A DNA stretch of 64,000 nucleotides, from assembly GCF_000801315.1 (NCBI RefSeq), contig NZ_CP010054.1:1240001-1304000 (forward strand). The letters run 5' to 3'. Below the pieces are notes generated by a model. That model ran no database searches. It saw only the letters and a list, made by a program, of their open reading frames with translations, and was not told where the DNA came from. This DNA comes from Hymenobacter sp. DG25B (lineage in GTDB: Bacteria; Bacteroidota; Bacteroidia; Cytophagales; Hymenobacteraceae). The translations under genes and the position numbers were made by a program. Numbering within the stretch: the first letter of the stretch is position 1; the number at the start of each line of letters is the position of its first letter. Of this stretch, positions 9,675 to 16,504 are shown one piece after another.

Positions 9675-9676
9675 GG

Positions 9677-10474
9677 CTACATACTCATCTTGCTCAGAAA
9701 AAACGAGAGCAGGAATCCCAGCACCGTAATTAGCCCGGTGAAGTTGTGGGCTACTTCAAAGGCTTCGGGTATCATGGTGTCGGCAATCATGGCCAGCACG
9801 GCACCGGCCGCTACGGCGGTGGTAATGGCCACTACCTCCGCCGAGAAATGGCTGAACACCGTGTACCCCAGCAATGAGGCCACCCCCGATATCAGGGCAA
9901 TGCCGCTCCAGAGCAGCATGACATAGCGCGCCGAATGGCCGGCCTTTTTCATGCCGGCGGCGCTGGAAAGGCCTTCGGGCAGGTTGGAGAGAAAAATAGC
10001 CACCACGGCCACGGTACTCACCGCACCGCCGGCCAGTAAACTCAACCCGATAACAATACTCTCCGGAATACCATCTAACAGGGCACCAATGGCCAGCGCA
10101 GAGCTATTGTCGTCGCCGGGGTCGTTGCCTTCCGTTTGGCCCTGCTGCACCTGCTTCCGCTCCGTGGCCTGGTGGTGGCCGGAGCGCTTGCGGTGCTTGG
10201 CACCATAGCGGGCCAGTACCCAGTTGGCCAGCGTAAAAGCGGAAGCACCCCCTAAAAAACCAATGGCCGCCGAATGGAACCCGCCCTTCACGTAGGCATC
10301 TTCCATCAGCTCCAGGGAAAGCGTGGAAATAAGTACGCCGCTGCCAAAAGCCATAATGGCCCCAACTACGCGCTGTGAAACATGCGTGAAAAAGCCAATG
10401 GCCGCGCCTATCAGCAAGGCCGAGCCGGAAACCAGCCCCCAGAAGCCGGCCATGGCCCACATGGGAAAATGCAT
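9677..10474 (-). CDS. ZIP-family divalent metal transporter
   Basis: This 265-residue membrane protein has about eight predicted helices and a His-rich cytosolic loop (residues about 90-120, including KHRKRSGHHQ). The two family metal-site motifs are visible as LLDGIPESIVIGLSL and FLSNLPEGLSSA, although the usual HN/HE histidines of those motifs are replaced, so metal choice may differ from classical zinc ZIPs. It is the last gene of a leftward cluster: small membrane protein, DUF167 protein, then ZIP, with gaps of 3 and 11 bp. The family is clear; the metal (Zn, Mn or Fe) is unknown. Confidence 0.83.
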   Translation of the reverse strand: MHFPMWAMAGFWGLVSGSALLIGAAIGFFTHVSQRVVGAIMAFGSGVLISTLSLELMEDAYVKGGFHSAAIGFLGGASAFTLANWVLARYGAKHRKRSGHHQATERKQVQQGQTEGNDPGDDNSSALAIGALLDGIPESIVIGLSLLAGGAVSTVAVVAIFLSNLPEGLSSAAGMKKAGHSARYVMLLWSGIALISGVASLLGYTVFSHFSAEVVAITTAVAAGAVLAMIADTMIPEAFEVAHNFTGLITVLGFLLSFFLSKMSM

Positions 10475-10485
10475 AAAAACAGGGG

Positions 10486-10761
10486 TTAGGAAAGGGTGGC
10501 GTGTTGCCTCACTACGGCTAGGGCCTGCTCATCGGTGAGGCCGGCCACCGCAATTTTTTTGAAGGGCGCGGTATGGCCCGTCAGCAGCTCCAGGCTGGAT
10601 TTGGGCAGGCCAAATATCCCGGCCAAGTATTCCAGCAGGCAGGCATTGGCCTTGCCATCCTGCGGCGGAGCTTTCAGCCGAACGGTAATGGAGCCATCGG
10701 CTGAAAGCAGCAGGGCGTTCTGGCGGGCATTGGGTTTGGCTTTGATGTGTAGCGTGGCCAC
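10486..10761 (-). CDS. DUF167/YggU-family protein
   Basis: A 91-residue soluble protein starting at a GTG. It carries the family pattern IKAKPNARQNALLL near the N terminus and LKAPPQDGKANACLLEYLA in the middle, ending with a basic/hydrophobic strand (HTAPFKKIAVAGL). The biochemical role of the family is not known. It sits between a small membrane protein (3-bp gap) and the ZIP transporter (11-bp gap), so the three are probably cotranscribed. Confidence 0.82.
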   Translation of the reverse strand: MATLHIKAKPNARQNALLLSADGSITVRLKAPPQDGKANACLLEYLAGIFGLPKSSLELLTGHTAPFKKIAVAGLTDEQALAVVRQHATLS

Positions 10762-10764
10762 GGC

Positions 10765-10965
10765 TCAGGCCGGGTCATTGTAGGCATCATACACGTTCCA
10801 GGCCCAGATAACAAAGGGGGCTATCAGCGTCCAGAACAGTAAAAAGCTGACGGCGCCGCCCACCGCCCAAATCAGAAAAGCCTTTAAAATCTGGCCTTTG
10901 ATAAGCTGGCCCAACCCGGGAAAGAAGATGGAAAGCAGTGCTGGCAGGCCATAGGTCTTTTTCAT
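10765..10965 (-). CDS. Small membrane protein, TM2/DUF5683-like
   Basis: This is a 66-residue protein from the ATG giving MKKTYGLPALLS. It has two hydrophobic helices separated by a short GQLIKG turn, and ends WAWNVYDAYNDPA. The GLGQLIKGQ segment resembles TM2-type proteins, whose function is undefined. The upstream in-frame extension is not needed: a TACCTTCC box lies just before this ATG in that stretch. It begins the DUF167-ZIP cluster. Confidence 0.65.
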   Translation of the reverse strand: MKKTYGLPALLSIFFPGLGQLIKGQILKAFLIWAVGGAVSFLLFWTLIAPFVIWAWNVYDAYNDPA

Positions 10966-11025
10966 AAATGCTAGTGGGAAGGTAGATACGGCCAAAAGAT
11001 AGACAAAGCCGCTGAAATAAGGCTT

Positions 11026-11751
11026 TTACGAAGCGCGGCCCAGCCGTTGCTGGCCATACGGGCACTGGTCCAGCACCACACAGCGGCCGCAGGCCGGCGC
11101 CTGAAAGTAGCAGCACTTCTGCCCGTGGTACATAAAGGCCTCGTGGTGGTCATATACCTGCTGGGCATCCCAGTCCGGCGGCAGCAGCGCCGAGAGCAGG
11201 TCATGCGCCGCATCGGGGCCGATTTTAGCTGCTATCAGCCCCAGGCGCTGCGCCACCCGGTGGTGGTGACTATCTACCGGCATAGCCGGAATGCGCAGAG
11301 TGCTGAAAAGCAGGGTAGCGGCGCTGGTTTTGGGCCCCACGCCATGCAGGCTTTCCAGCCAGGCGCGGGCCTCGGCCACGGGCATATCGGCCAGAAAAGC
11401 CAGGTCGCAGGGCCCCCCGCACCGCGCACTGATTTCGCGTAGCATGGCCTGAATGCGGGGCGCTTTCTGCTCGGGCCAGGTGCAGGGGCTAATGGCCGCT
11501 TCCACCTCCGCCACCGGTGCATCGCGCACATCTTCCCAGTCAGGAAAGCGCGCCCGCAGCTGTTGGTAGGCCCGGTGGGAATCGGCGTTTTTGGTACGGT
11601 GGGAAAGCACAGCGCTGACCAGCTCGCTCAGGGCATCTTTCTGGCTGAAAAACCGGAAGGGCGCGCCGTACTCCTGGCACAGGCGTTCATGCACCAGCAA
11701 GGCTTTGGCCTGGCGGGCAGCAAACTCAGCAGCATCAAATAGGGAAGGCAC
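11026..11751 (-). CDS. Endonuclease III-like DNA glycosylase
   Basis: This 241-residue HhH-GPD base-excision enzyme starts at a GTG. The helix-hairpin-helix LHGVGPKTSAATLL carries the catalytic lysine, VDSHHHRVAQRLGL carries the catalytic aspartate, and the C terminus has four cysteines with spacing Cx6Cx2Cx5C (from CYFQAPAC to LDQC) that bind a [4Fe-4S] cluster. It likely excises oxidised pyrimidines and nicks the strand. A second cysteine precedes the cluster (CC). It differs enough from canonical Nth (VDSHHHR instead of VDTHVFR) that it may be a paralogue rather than the main nth gene. It lies 60 bp upstream of the small membrane gene. Confidence 0.85.
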   Translation of the reverse strand: MPSLFDAAEFAARQAKALLVHERLCQEYGAPFRFFSQKDALSELVSAVLSHRTKNADSHRAYQQLRARFPDWEDVRDAPVAEVEAAISPCTWPEQKAPRIQAMLREISARCGGPCDLAFLADMPVAEARAWLESLHGVGPKTSAATLLFSTLRIPAMPVDSHHHRVAQRLGLIAAKIGPDAAHDLLSALLPPDWDAQQVYDHHEAFMYHGQKCCYFQAPACGRCVVLDQCPYGQQRLGRAS

Positions 11752-11782
11752 AGCGCTTGTACGCGCCTACCCGCCTTTGTTG

Positions 11783-12667
11783 TTACCGGGCCGCCTGCGC
11801 GTTGTACAGATTGATGGCCTGCTTGATCTGCTGCTGCTGCTTGCTCTGGAAAATCAGGGGGGCTATCAGCAGCACCGGCGTTGCATAAATCAGCGGCGAA
11901 ACACTTTGTTGCGAACCACTGAAGGAAGATACCAGCCCGGCTACGGCCAGGGCCCCGGCGCCCACGTAGCTGAAGGCGGTATAGTTGCGGTAGCGGCGGG
12001 CCTGGTTCAGCATGCTTTGCGCCCCGGCATTATCCTGGGTGGCTATGCTGAGGTTGCGCAGGCTCATATCCTGCACCGGGCCATTGTCTTTGCTGAAATA
12101 CTCGGCTTTGGTAGTGCGGTAGCCGCCGCCAAAACCGTAAGGGTAGCCATAGCCGCCCCGCCCGTAGCCATAGGGGCTAAAGGCATTGTTATCGTACTGG
12201 GTGCGGGTAATGGAATACTGGCTGATGCGCCCGGTCCGGTCGCGGCGCAGGGTGGTTTCCCGGGAAGAGCCCGGCAGATTGGTGCGCACGTAAAAGCCCG
12301 AGGCATCCTCGTAATAGCGAATCTGGCTGAGCTCCAGGCGCTGCTGCCCATCCAGCAGCAAATAGCTTTTGCCCAGGAAAGGCTCCCGCACCTCCACATC
12401 CAGGGCGCGTAGCTCCTGCCCGCTTTTCAGGCCCACCCGAAACCGGGAGTTTTCGGCGGGAGGCAGGGTGGCCATACCGCCGGGCTGCGGGGCTGGGATA
12501 GTAGCCGGCGTGGGAGCCTGCGCGGGCTGTTTATTCTGTTCCCGCTGGTGGGTAGAGTCGGGGAGGGAAGGAAGGGTATTGAGCTGGCGGGGGGTATTCT
12601 GCGCCAGCACCGCCGCCGGTGTACCCACCAGCAACATCAAACCCAAAGCATAGGAACGAATGGACAT
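11783..12667 (-). CDS. Secreted or envelope hypothetical protein
   Basis: A 294-residue protein whose likely start is the ATG giving MSIRSYALGLMLLVG, a signal peptide ending AVLAQ; the long upstream in-frame extension has no coding character. After the leader comes a Pro/Gln-rich linker (residues about 25-75), a beta-rich domain with the phrase RVGLKSGQELRALDVEV, a Gly/Tyr-rich stretch (YGYGRGGYGYPYGFGGGY) and two hydrophobic helices near the C terminus (YVGAGALAVAGLVSSF and PLIYATPVLLIAPLIF). The two C-terminal segments suggest that the protein is membrane-embedded rather than free. I do not recognise a family. Confidence 0.65.
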   Translation of the reverse strand: MSIRSYALGLMLLVGTPAAVLAQNTPRQLNTLPSLPDSTHQREQNKQPAQAPTPATIPAPQPGGMATLPPAENSRFRVGLKSGQELRALDVEVREPFLGKSYLLLDGQQRLELSQIRYYEDASGFYVRTNLPGSSRETTLRRDRTGRISQYSITRTQYDNNAFSPYGYGRGGYGYPYGFGGGYRTTKAEYFSKDNGPVQDMSLRNLSIATQDNAGAQSMLNQARRYRNYTAFSYVGAGALAVAGLVSSFSGSQQSVSPLIYATPVLLIAPLIFQSKQQQQIKQAINLYNAQAAR

Positions 12668-12823
12668 AGATTGGAAGAGCGAAACGGTGAAATACACTCC
12701 GGGCAGCCAAGATATAGGCTGCGCCCGGATGGTGCTAAAACTACAGGGAAGAGAATAAAATTCGGTGTAAGGTTGCGTGCCGTGGGCTTTTATGCTTTTC
12801 TGCGAGGAGCTGGTCTTAAAACG

Positions 12824-12858
12824 CAAAAAGCGGCAGAAACCGTATGGCTTCTGCCGCT
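12824..12858 (-). terminator. Intrinsic terminator of the kinase/regulator operon
   Basis: On the minus strand AGCGGCAGAA pairs with its complement across a 10-nt loop and is followed by TTTTT. It lies 35 bp after the response-regulator stop codon. Confidence 0.8.
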
Positions 12859-12892
12859 CTACGTACGGCGGGCGGTGCGTGGTGTTGGCGGC

Positions 12893-13303
12893 TTATTTCA
12901 GCAGGGTTTCCAGCAGGCTCATGCTATCCACCATGTCGGTAGACGTTTCAAAATCCAGGGGCTTCAAAATGTAGCCACGCACCCCCAGGTTTTGGGCCGT
13001 GAGCCGGTCTATGTCCATGGCGGAGGTGGTGATGATGAACACCGGAATCTGAGCCAGGTGCGGGTGGTTCTGTATTTCGGCCATAAACTCGTACCCGTTC
13101 ATCTTGGGCATGTTCAGGTCCAGCAGAATCACGTCCGGCAGGGGCTCGATGGCTTCTACGCCGTTGCGGCCCAAAAGCAGATCCAGTGCTTCCAGACCAT
13201 TAAAGGCCGTGTGCAGCTTGTGCGGCACACTAAATTTTTCGAAGGATTTCTGCACGGTCATCGTGTCAAAAAAATCATCTTCTACCAGCAGTACTGAGCG
13301 CAT
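12893..13303 (-). CDS. Single-domain response regulator (Rcp1/CheY type)
   Basis: This 136-residue receiver domain has no output domain. The start is the ATG giving MRSVLLVEDDFFD. The acidic pocket is VEDD, the phospho-acceptor is Asp62 in DVILLDLNMPKMNG, and the conserved lysine is in YILKPLD. The spaced phosphorylation loop (LPDVILLDLNMPKMNGYEF) is typical of regulators paired with phytochrome-like kinases. It follows the histidine kinase gene with a 17-bp gap, so the two form a two-component pair in one operon. The output must be a protein partner, not DNA. Confidence 0.9.
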   Translation of the reverse strand: MRSVLLVEDDFFDTMTVQKSFEKFSVPHKLHTAFNGLEALDLLLGRNGVEAIEPLPDVILLDLNMPKMNGYEFMAEIQNHPHLAQIPVFIITTSAMDIDRLTAQNLGVRGYILKPLDFETSTDMVDSMSLLETLLK

Positions 13304-13320
13304 ATCTAAAAAGGAACTTG

Positions 13321-14853
13321 TTACGAGGTAATAGCTACCGCGGCCTCGGGAGCGGCCGTGGTGGTGGTGGCTTTGGGCCACGTAAAGATAAAGGCTGCGC
13401 CGCGCCCATGGGCAGCTTCTTCCACGCGAATGCTGCCTTTTTGCTCGTCAATTATCTTTTTCACGATGCTCAGGCCGATACCCGTGCTTTCGGCCGTGTT
13501 TCGGTCGCGCAGGGTCTGGAACATCAGGAAGATTTTTTCCCGGTAGGCCGGGGCGATGCCGGGTCCGTCATCGGCCACCGTAAACTCATACATTTTTTTT
13601 ACCTCCCGGCTGCTGATGTAAATGGTGCCCGCCCCCTGGTCGTGGTACTTCACCGCATTGCTGAACAGGTTAGTAAACACCTGCTGCAGGCTCAGGCGGT
13701 CTGTGGTGAGGGTAGGCAGCTCGGCCAATTGTAGCTGAAAGGTAGGCGGTACCACCATGTCGGCCACCTCGCGCACCAGCTCGGCCACGTTCACGGCTTC
13801 TACGCGGGGGGTGGTGCGGCCGGCGCGGGCATACGCCAGCAGACCATTAATGAGGTCTTCCAGCCGGCTCAGGCGGCCCTTCATCATGTCCAAGTACTGC
13901 CGCATCTGGGGGGAGAGTTCCTGGGCTAGTTCATCTTCAATCCACTTCACCACCGTCATAATGCCCCGCAGCGGCGCTTTCAGGTCGTGGGAGGCCACGT
14001 AGGCAAACTGATCCAGCTCGCGGTTCCGGTTTTGCAAAGCGCTGAATGCTTCGGAAAGCTGCCGGGTCATGCGGTTGAGGGAGTGCGTGAGGCGGCCCAG
14101 ACTGTCGCGCTCCTCATCCTTTATTTTAATGCTGTAGTCGCCCTGTACAATCTGCTCTACCAGGTTATCAATAATGGAAATGCGCCGACGGGTAGCCGCA
14201 TTAATGTCTGCCAGCTCTTTCTGCAGAATATCGTTGGCGCGCAGCTCCTGCAGAATGCGCCGCATCAGCCATAATACCAGCGCAATGGCCAGCAAAGCTG
14301 ACAGGATCAAGGCTACCGGGGTAGTAGTGGCATAGAAGTTCTGGCTGTTGTCCCGGTCCTGCAGCAGGGCATCCTCTTCATTTTTGATGGTATTGAGGAG
14401 GCTACGGGTGCGTTCCAGCTGGGCCTGGGTACGCACAATCATGGTACGGGCCGTGGGCGAGGTAACCCGCACGGTGGTCCAGCCCGCCAGCTCGGCCATT
14501 TGCTGGTCAATAACGGCGCGTAGAGTGTCCAGGCGCGTCTGTTGTACGGGGTTGTCGCTGGTAAGCAGGCGCAGGGTGGCGTAGTGCTTGCTCAGTTTCC
14601 CCTCGGCCTCCCGAAAGGGCCGGATGTAGGAGGTATCGCCCAGCAGCAGGTAGTTGCGGACGGACGCCTGGGCATCGCGCAGCTCCGTGCGCAGATCGGC
14701 GGTGGCCTGCAATACCTGATAGGAGTGCGACACCTGCTTGGTGTAGAACCACAGGCGCTGGTTGCTGTAGTAGGCCATGGCCGCCGTGAGCAGCAGCACC
14801 AGGGCGGCCATACCGAGGCCCAGCGTAATTTTATTGGTAAGATTTAACCGCAT
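13321..14853 (-). CDS. CHASE3-HAMP sensor histidine kinase
   Basis: A 510-residue membrane kinase. Helix 1 is at residues 9-28; residues 35-175 form a helical periplasmic domain of CHASE3 type (QATADLRTELRDAQASVRNY); helix 2 is at about 178-197. A HAMP region with linker (to about 275) leads to the HisKA box FAYVASHDLKAPLR with phospho-acceptor His289. The ATPase part shows the N box LFSNAVKYHD, the G1 box VADDGPGI and the G2 box TGIGLSIVKK. It phosphorylates the downstream Rcp1-like regulator. The signal is unknown. A TACGTTTG promoter box ends 7 nt before the ATG, suggesting a leaderless message. The C-terminal 20 residues are a low-complexity Thr/Ala tail. Confidence 0.9.
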   Translation of the reverse strand: MRLNLTNKITLGLGMAALVLLLTAAMAYYSNQRLWFYTKQVSHSYQVLQATADLRTELRDAQASVRNYLLLGDTSYIRPFREAEGKLSKHYATLRLLTSDNPVQQTRLDTLRAVIDQQMAELAGWTTVRVTSPTARTMIVRTQAQLERTRSLLNTIKNEEDALLQDRDNSQNFYATTTPVALILSALLAIALVLWLMRRILQELRANDILQKELADINAATRRRISIIDNLVEQIVQGDYSIKIKDEERDSLGRLTHSLNRMTRQLSEAFSALQNRNRELDQFAYVASHDLKAPLRGIMTVVKWIEDELAQELSPQMRQYLDMMKGRLSRLEDLINGLLAYARAGRTTPRVEAVNVAELVREVADMVVPPTFQLQLAELPTLTTDRLSLQQVFTNLFSNAVKYHDQGAGTIYISSREVKKMYEFTVADDGPGIAPAYREKIFLMFQTLRDRNTAESTGIGLSIVKKIIDEQKGSIRVEEAAHGRGAAFIFTWPKATTTTAAPEAAVAITS

Positions 14854-14859
14854 AGGCTA

Positions 14860-14867
14860 CAAACGTA
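14860..14867 (-). promoter_or_regulatory. -7 element of the histidine kinase operon
   Basis: TACGTTTG matches the Bacteroidota -7 consensus TAnnTTTG exactly. It ends 6 nt before the kinase ATG, so the transcript would begin at or next to the start codon. A TTG lies about 15 nt upstream, closer than usual for the -33 element. Confidence 0.6.
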
Positions 14868-14887
14868 AGAAACTTGGCCCACCAACG

Positions 14888-14895
14888 TAATTTTG
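14888..14895 (+). promoter_or_regulatory. -7 element upstream of rlmB-like gene
   Basis: TAATTTTG is an exact TAnnTTTG match 50 nt before the methyltransferase start, back to back with the kinase promoter. A weaker TATCTTCG box at 14913-14920 is an alternative. Confidence 0.5.
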
Positions 14896-14944
14896 GCGGC
14901 CGGGTTCCCCCGTATCTTCGCCTTCCCGTTCAGCCCCGTTTCCC

Positions 14945-15760
14945 ATGCCTGCTGCCCCCGACGCCATTACCAGCCCCCAGAACCCGAGGATTAAAAACCT
15001 GCTGCGTTTGCAGCAGAAATCAGCGGAGCGCCGCCAGCAAAACCTCACCATTATTGAAGGCTTCCGGGAGCTGACTATTGCGCGGCAGGCCGGGGTAGCG
15101 GTGCACAGCTTGTTTGTGTGCCCGGAGCTGACCAGCCCCGCCCAGCAGGAGGCCTTGGCCGGGATGCTGAGCCGGGAATCAGAATGGTTTACGGTATCGA
15201 GGCCGGTATTTGAAAAAGTGGCTTACCGCGAAGGCTCCGACGGAATTCTGGCCTTGGTGCGCCCGCCGCAACACAAGCTGGCCAATCTAAAATTGCCCGC
15301 CGCCCCGCTGTTGCTGGTGCTGGAGGCCGTAGAGAAGCCCGGCAACCTGGGCGCTATTCTGCGCACCGCCGATGCCGCCCAGGCCGATGCCGTCATTGTG
15401 TGTGACCCCCGCACCGACCTTTATAATCCCAACGCCATTCGCTCCAGTATTGGCTGCATTTTTACCGTGCCCACGGTGGCTACCACGCGGGAGGAATTGC
15501 TGGCCTGGTGCCGGCAGCACGGCATCCGGACCTACGCCGCCGCCCTCACGGATACCGCCATTCCTTACACCACCTGCGACTTCCGCGGCCCCACCGCGCT
15601 GGTGATGGGTACCGAAGCCGACGGCCTCACGCCTGAGCTCCGGCAGGCCTGCGACCAAACCATCATCATTCCCATGCGCGGCGCCATTGACTCCCTGAAT
15701 GTGAGCACGGCTACAGCTATTCTTACGTTTGAAGCCGTGCGCCAGCGCCAGCAGGACTAG
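14945..15760 (+). CDS. SpoU/TrmH-family RNA 2'-O-methyltransferase (RlmB-like)
   Basis: This is a 271-residue SPOUT methyltransferase. It has an N-terminal L30e-like substrate-binding domain (NPRIKNLLRLQQKSAERR, then EGFRE) and a C-terminal trefoil-knot domain with the three SpoU motifs: EKPGNLGAILRTADAA, ALVMGTEADGL and IPMRGAIDSLNVSTATAI. It probably methylates a ribose 2'-OH in rRNA (23S G2251 in RlmB) or tRNA; the exact target cannot be told. It is divergent from the histidine kinase and its stop codon overlaps the stop of the convergent DoxX-like gene by 3 bp. Confidence 0.87.
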   Translation: MPAAPDAITSPQNPRIKNLLRLQQKSAERRQQNLTIIEGFRELTIARQAGVAVHSLFVCPELTSPAQQEALAGMLSRESEWFTVSRPVFEKVAYREGSDGILALVRPPQHKLANLKLPAAPLLLVLEAVEKPGNLGAILRTADAAQADAVIVCDPRTDLYNPNAIRSSIGCIFTVPTVATTREELLAWCRQHGIRTYAAALTDTAIPYTTCDFRGPTALVMGTEADGLTPELRQACDQTIIIPMRGAIDSLNVSTATAILTFEAVRQRQQD

Positions 15761-16434
15761 GCGCGCATTCGCCATTCCCAAACCAGCGCAGCCAGCAACA
15801 GCGCGGCCCCCGCAGCCATAGTAACCACCATTATCTGCAGTGAGATAAAATAGAGCAGGCTGCCCAGCAGCAGAATCCCGATGCCCAGCCACCACAGGGT
15901 TTCGAGGCCTGCCCCACCGGTGCGCCACGGCAGAGCCCGCAGGGCCGCCGCATCCTGCGGCGGATACAGCACCCAGCGCAGGCGGTTGAAATCATGCAGC
16001 AACAGGCCAATCGTCAGCACCAGGAAGCCGGTAGTCAGCCAGGGCGTGCCCACCCAGTTCTGCGACCAGGTCAGGAAGATGATGTTCAGCCACATGGGCA
16101 CCAGCAACACGGCGCCCAGCAGGGCAAAACGCCGGGTAAGCAGAAGCACCCCAATCAGCAGCTGGGCTACGCCGATAAACTGCGCAAATAGTACCAGGCC
16201 CTGCGCCGTCAGCCACGCATGGTTCATGGGCGGCCCCATGAGGCCCGGAATATGGTTTTCGGAGAGCTTATACAGTCCGCCGCCCAGCATGAGCGCGCCC
16301 AGCAGCAGCCGGGCGCCAAACACATACAAGTGCCGCCACCAGCCTCCGGCCCAGAGCGCCAGGGCGGTAGCCAGCAGGGGCAACACAATCATTAGGGCGT
16401 AGAGCAGGTCAGTCGGGGCGAAGTGCGGCTTCAT
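15757..16434 (-). CDS. DoxX-like integral membrane protein
   Basis: A 225-residue protein with six or seven hydrophobic helices and short loops. The motif GARLLLGALMLGGGLYKL followed by GLVLFAQFIGVAQLLIGVLLL resembles DoxX-type proteins (four-helix quinol/redox-linked family of mostly unknown role). The start is the ATG giving MKPHFAPTD. It lies 70 bp downstream of the TonB-receptor gene on the same strand, so the two may be cotranscribed. The family assignment is tentative. Confidence 0.6.
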   Translation of the reverse strand: MKPHFAPTDLLYALMIVLPLLATALALWAGGWWRHLYVFGARLLLGALMLGGGLYKLSENHIPGLMGPPMNHAWLTAQGLVLFAQFIGVAQLLIGVLLLTRRFALLGAVLLVPMWLNIIFLTWSQNWVGTPWLTTGFLVLTIGLLLHDFNRLRWVLYPPQDAAALRALPWRTGGAGLETLWWLGIGILLLGSLLYFISLQIMVVTMAAGAALLLAALVWEWRMRA

Positions 16435-16504
16435 AGCTATGTATTGGTCGCCTAAATAAAGCAAGAATGACTACTTCTGCAGGTGCCGCACCGCTGCCTG
16501 CGGC

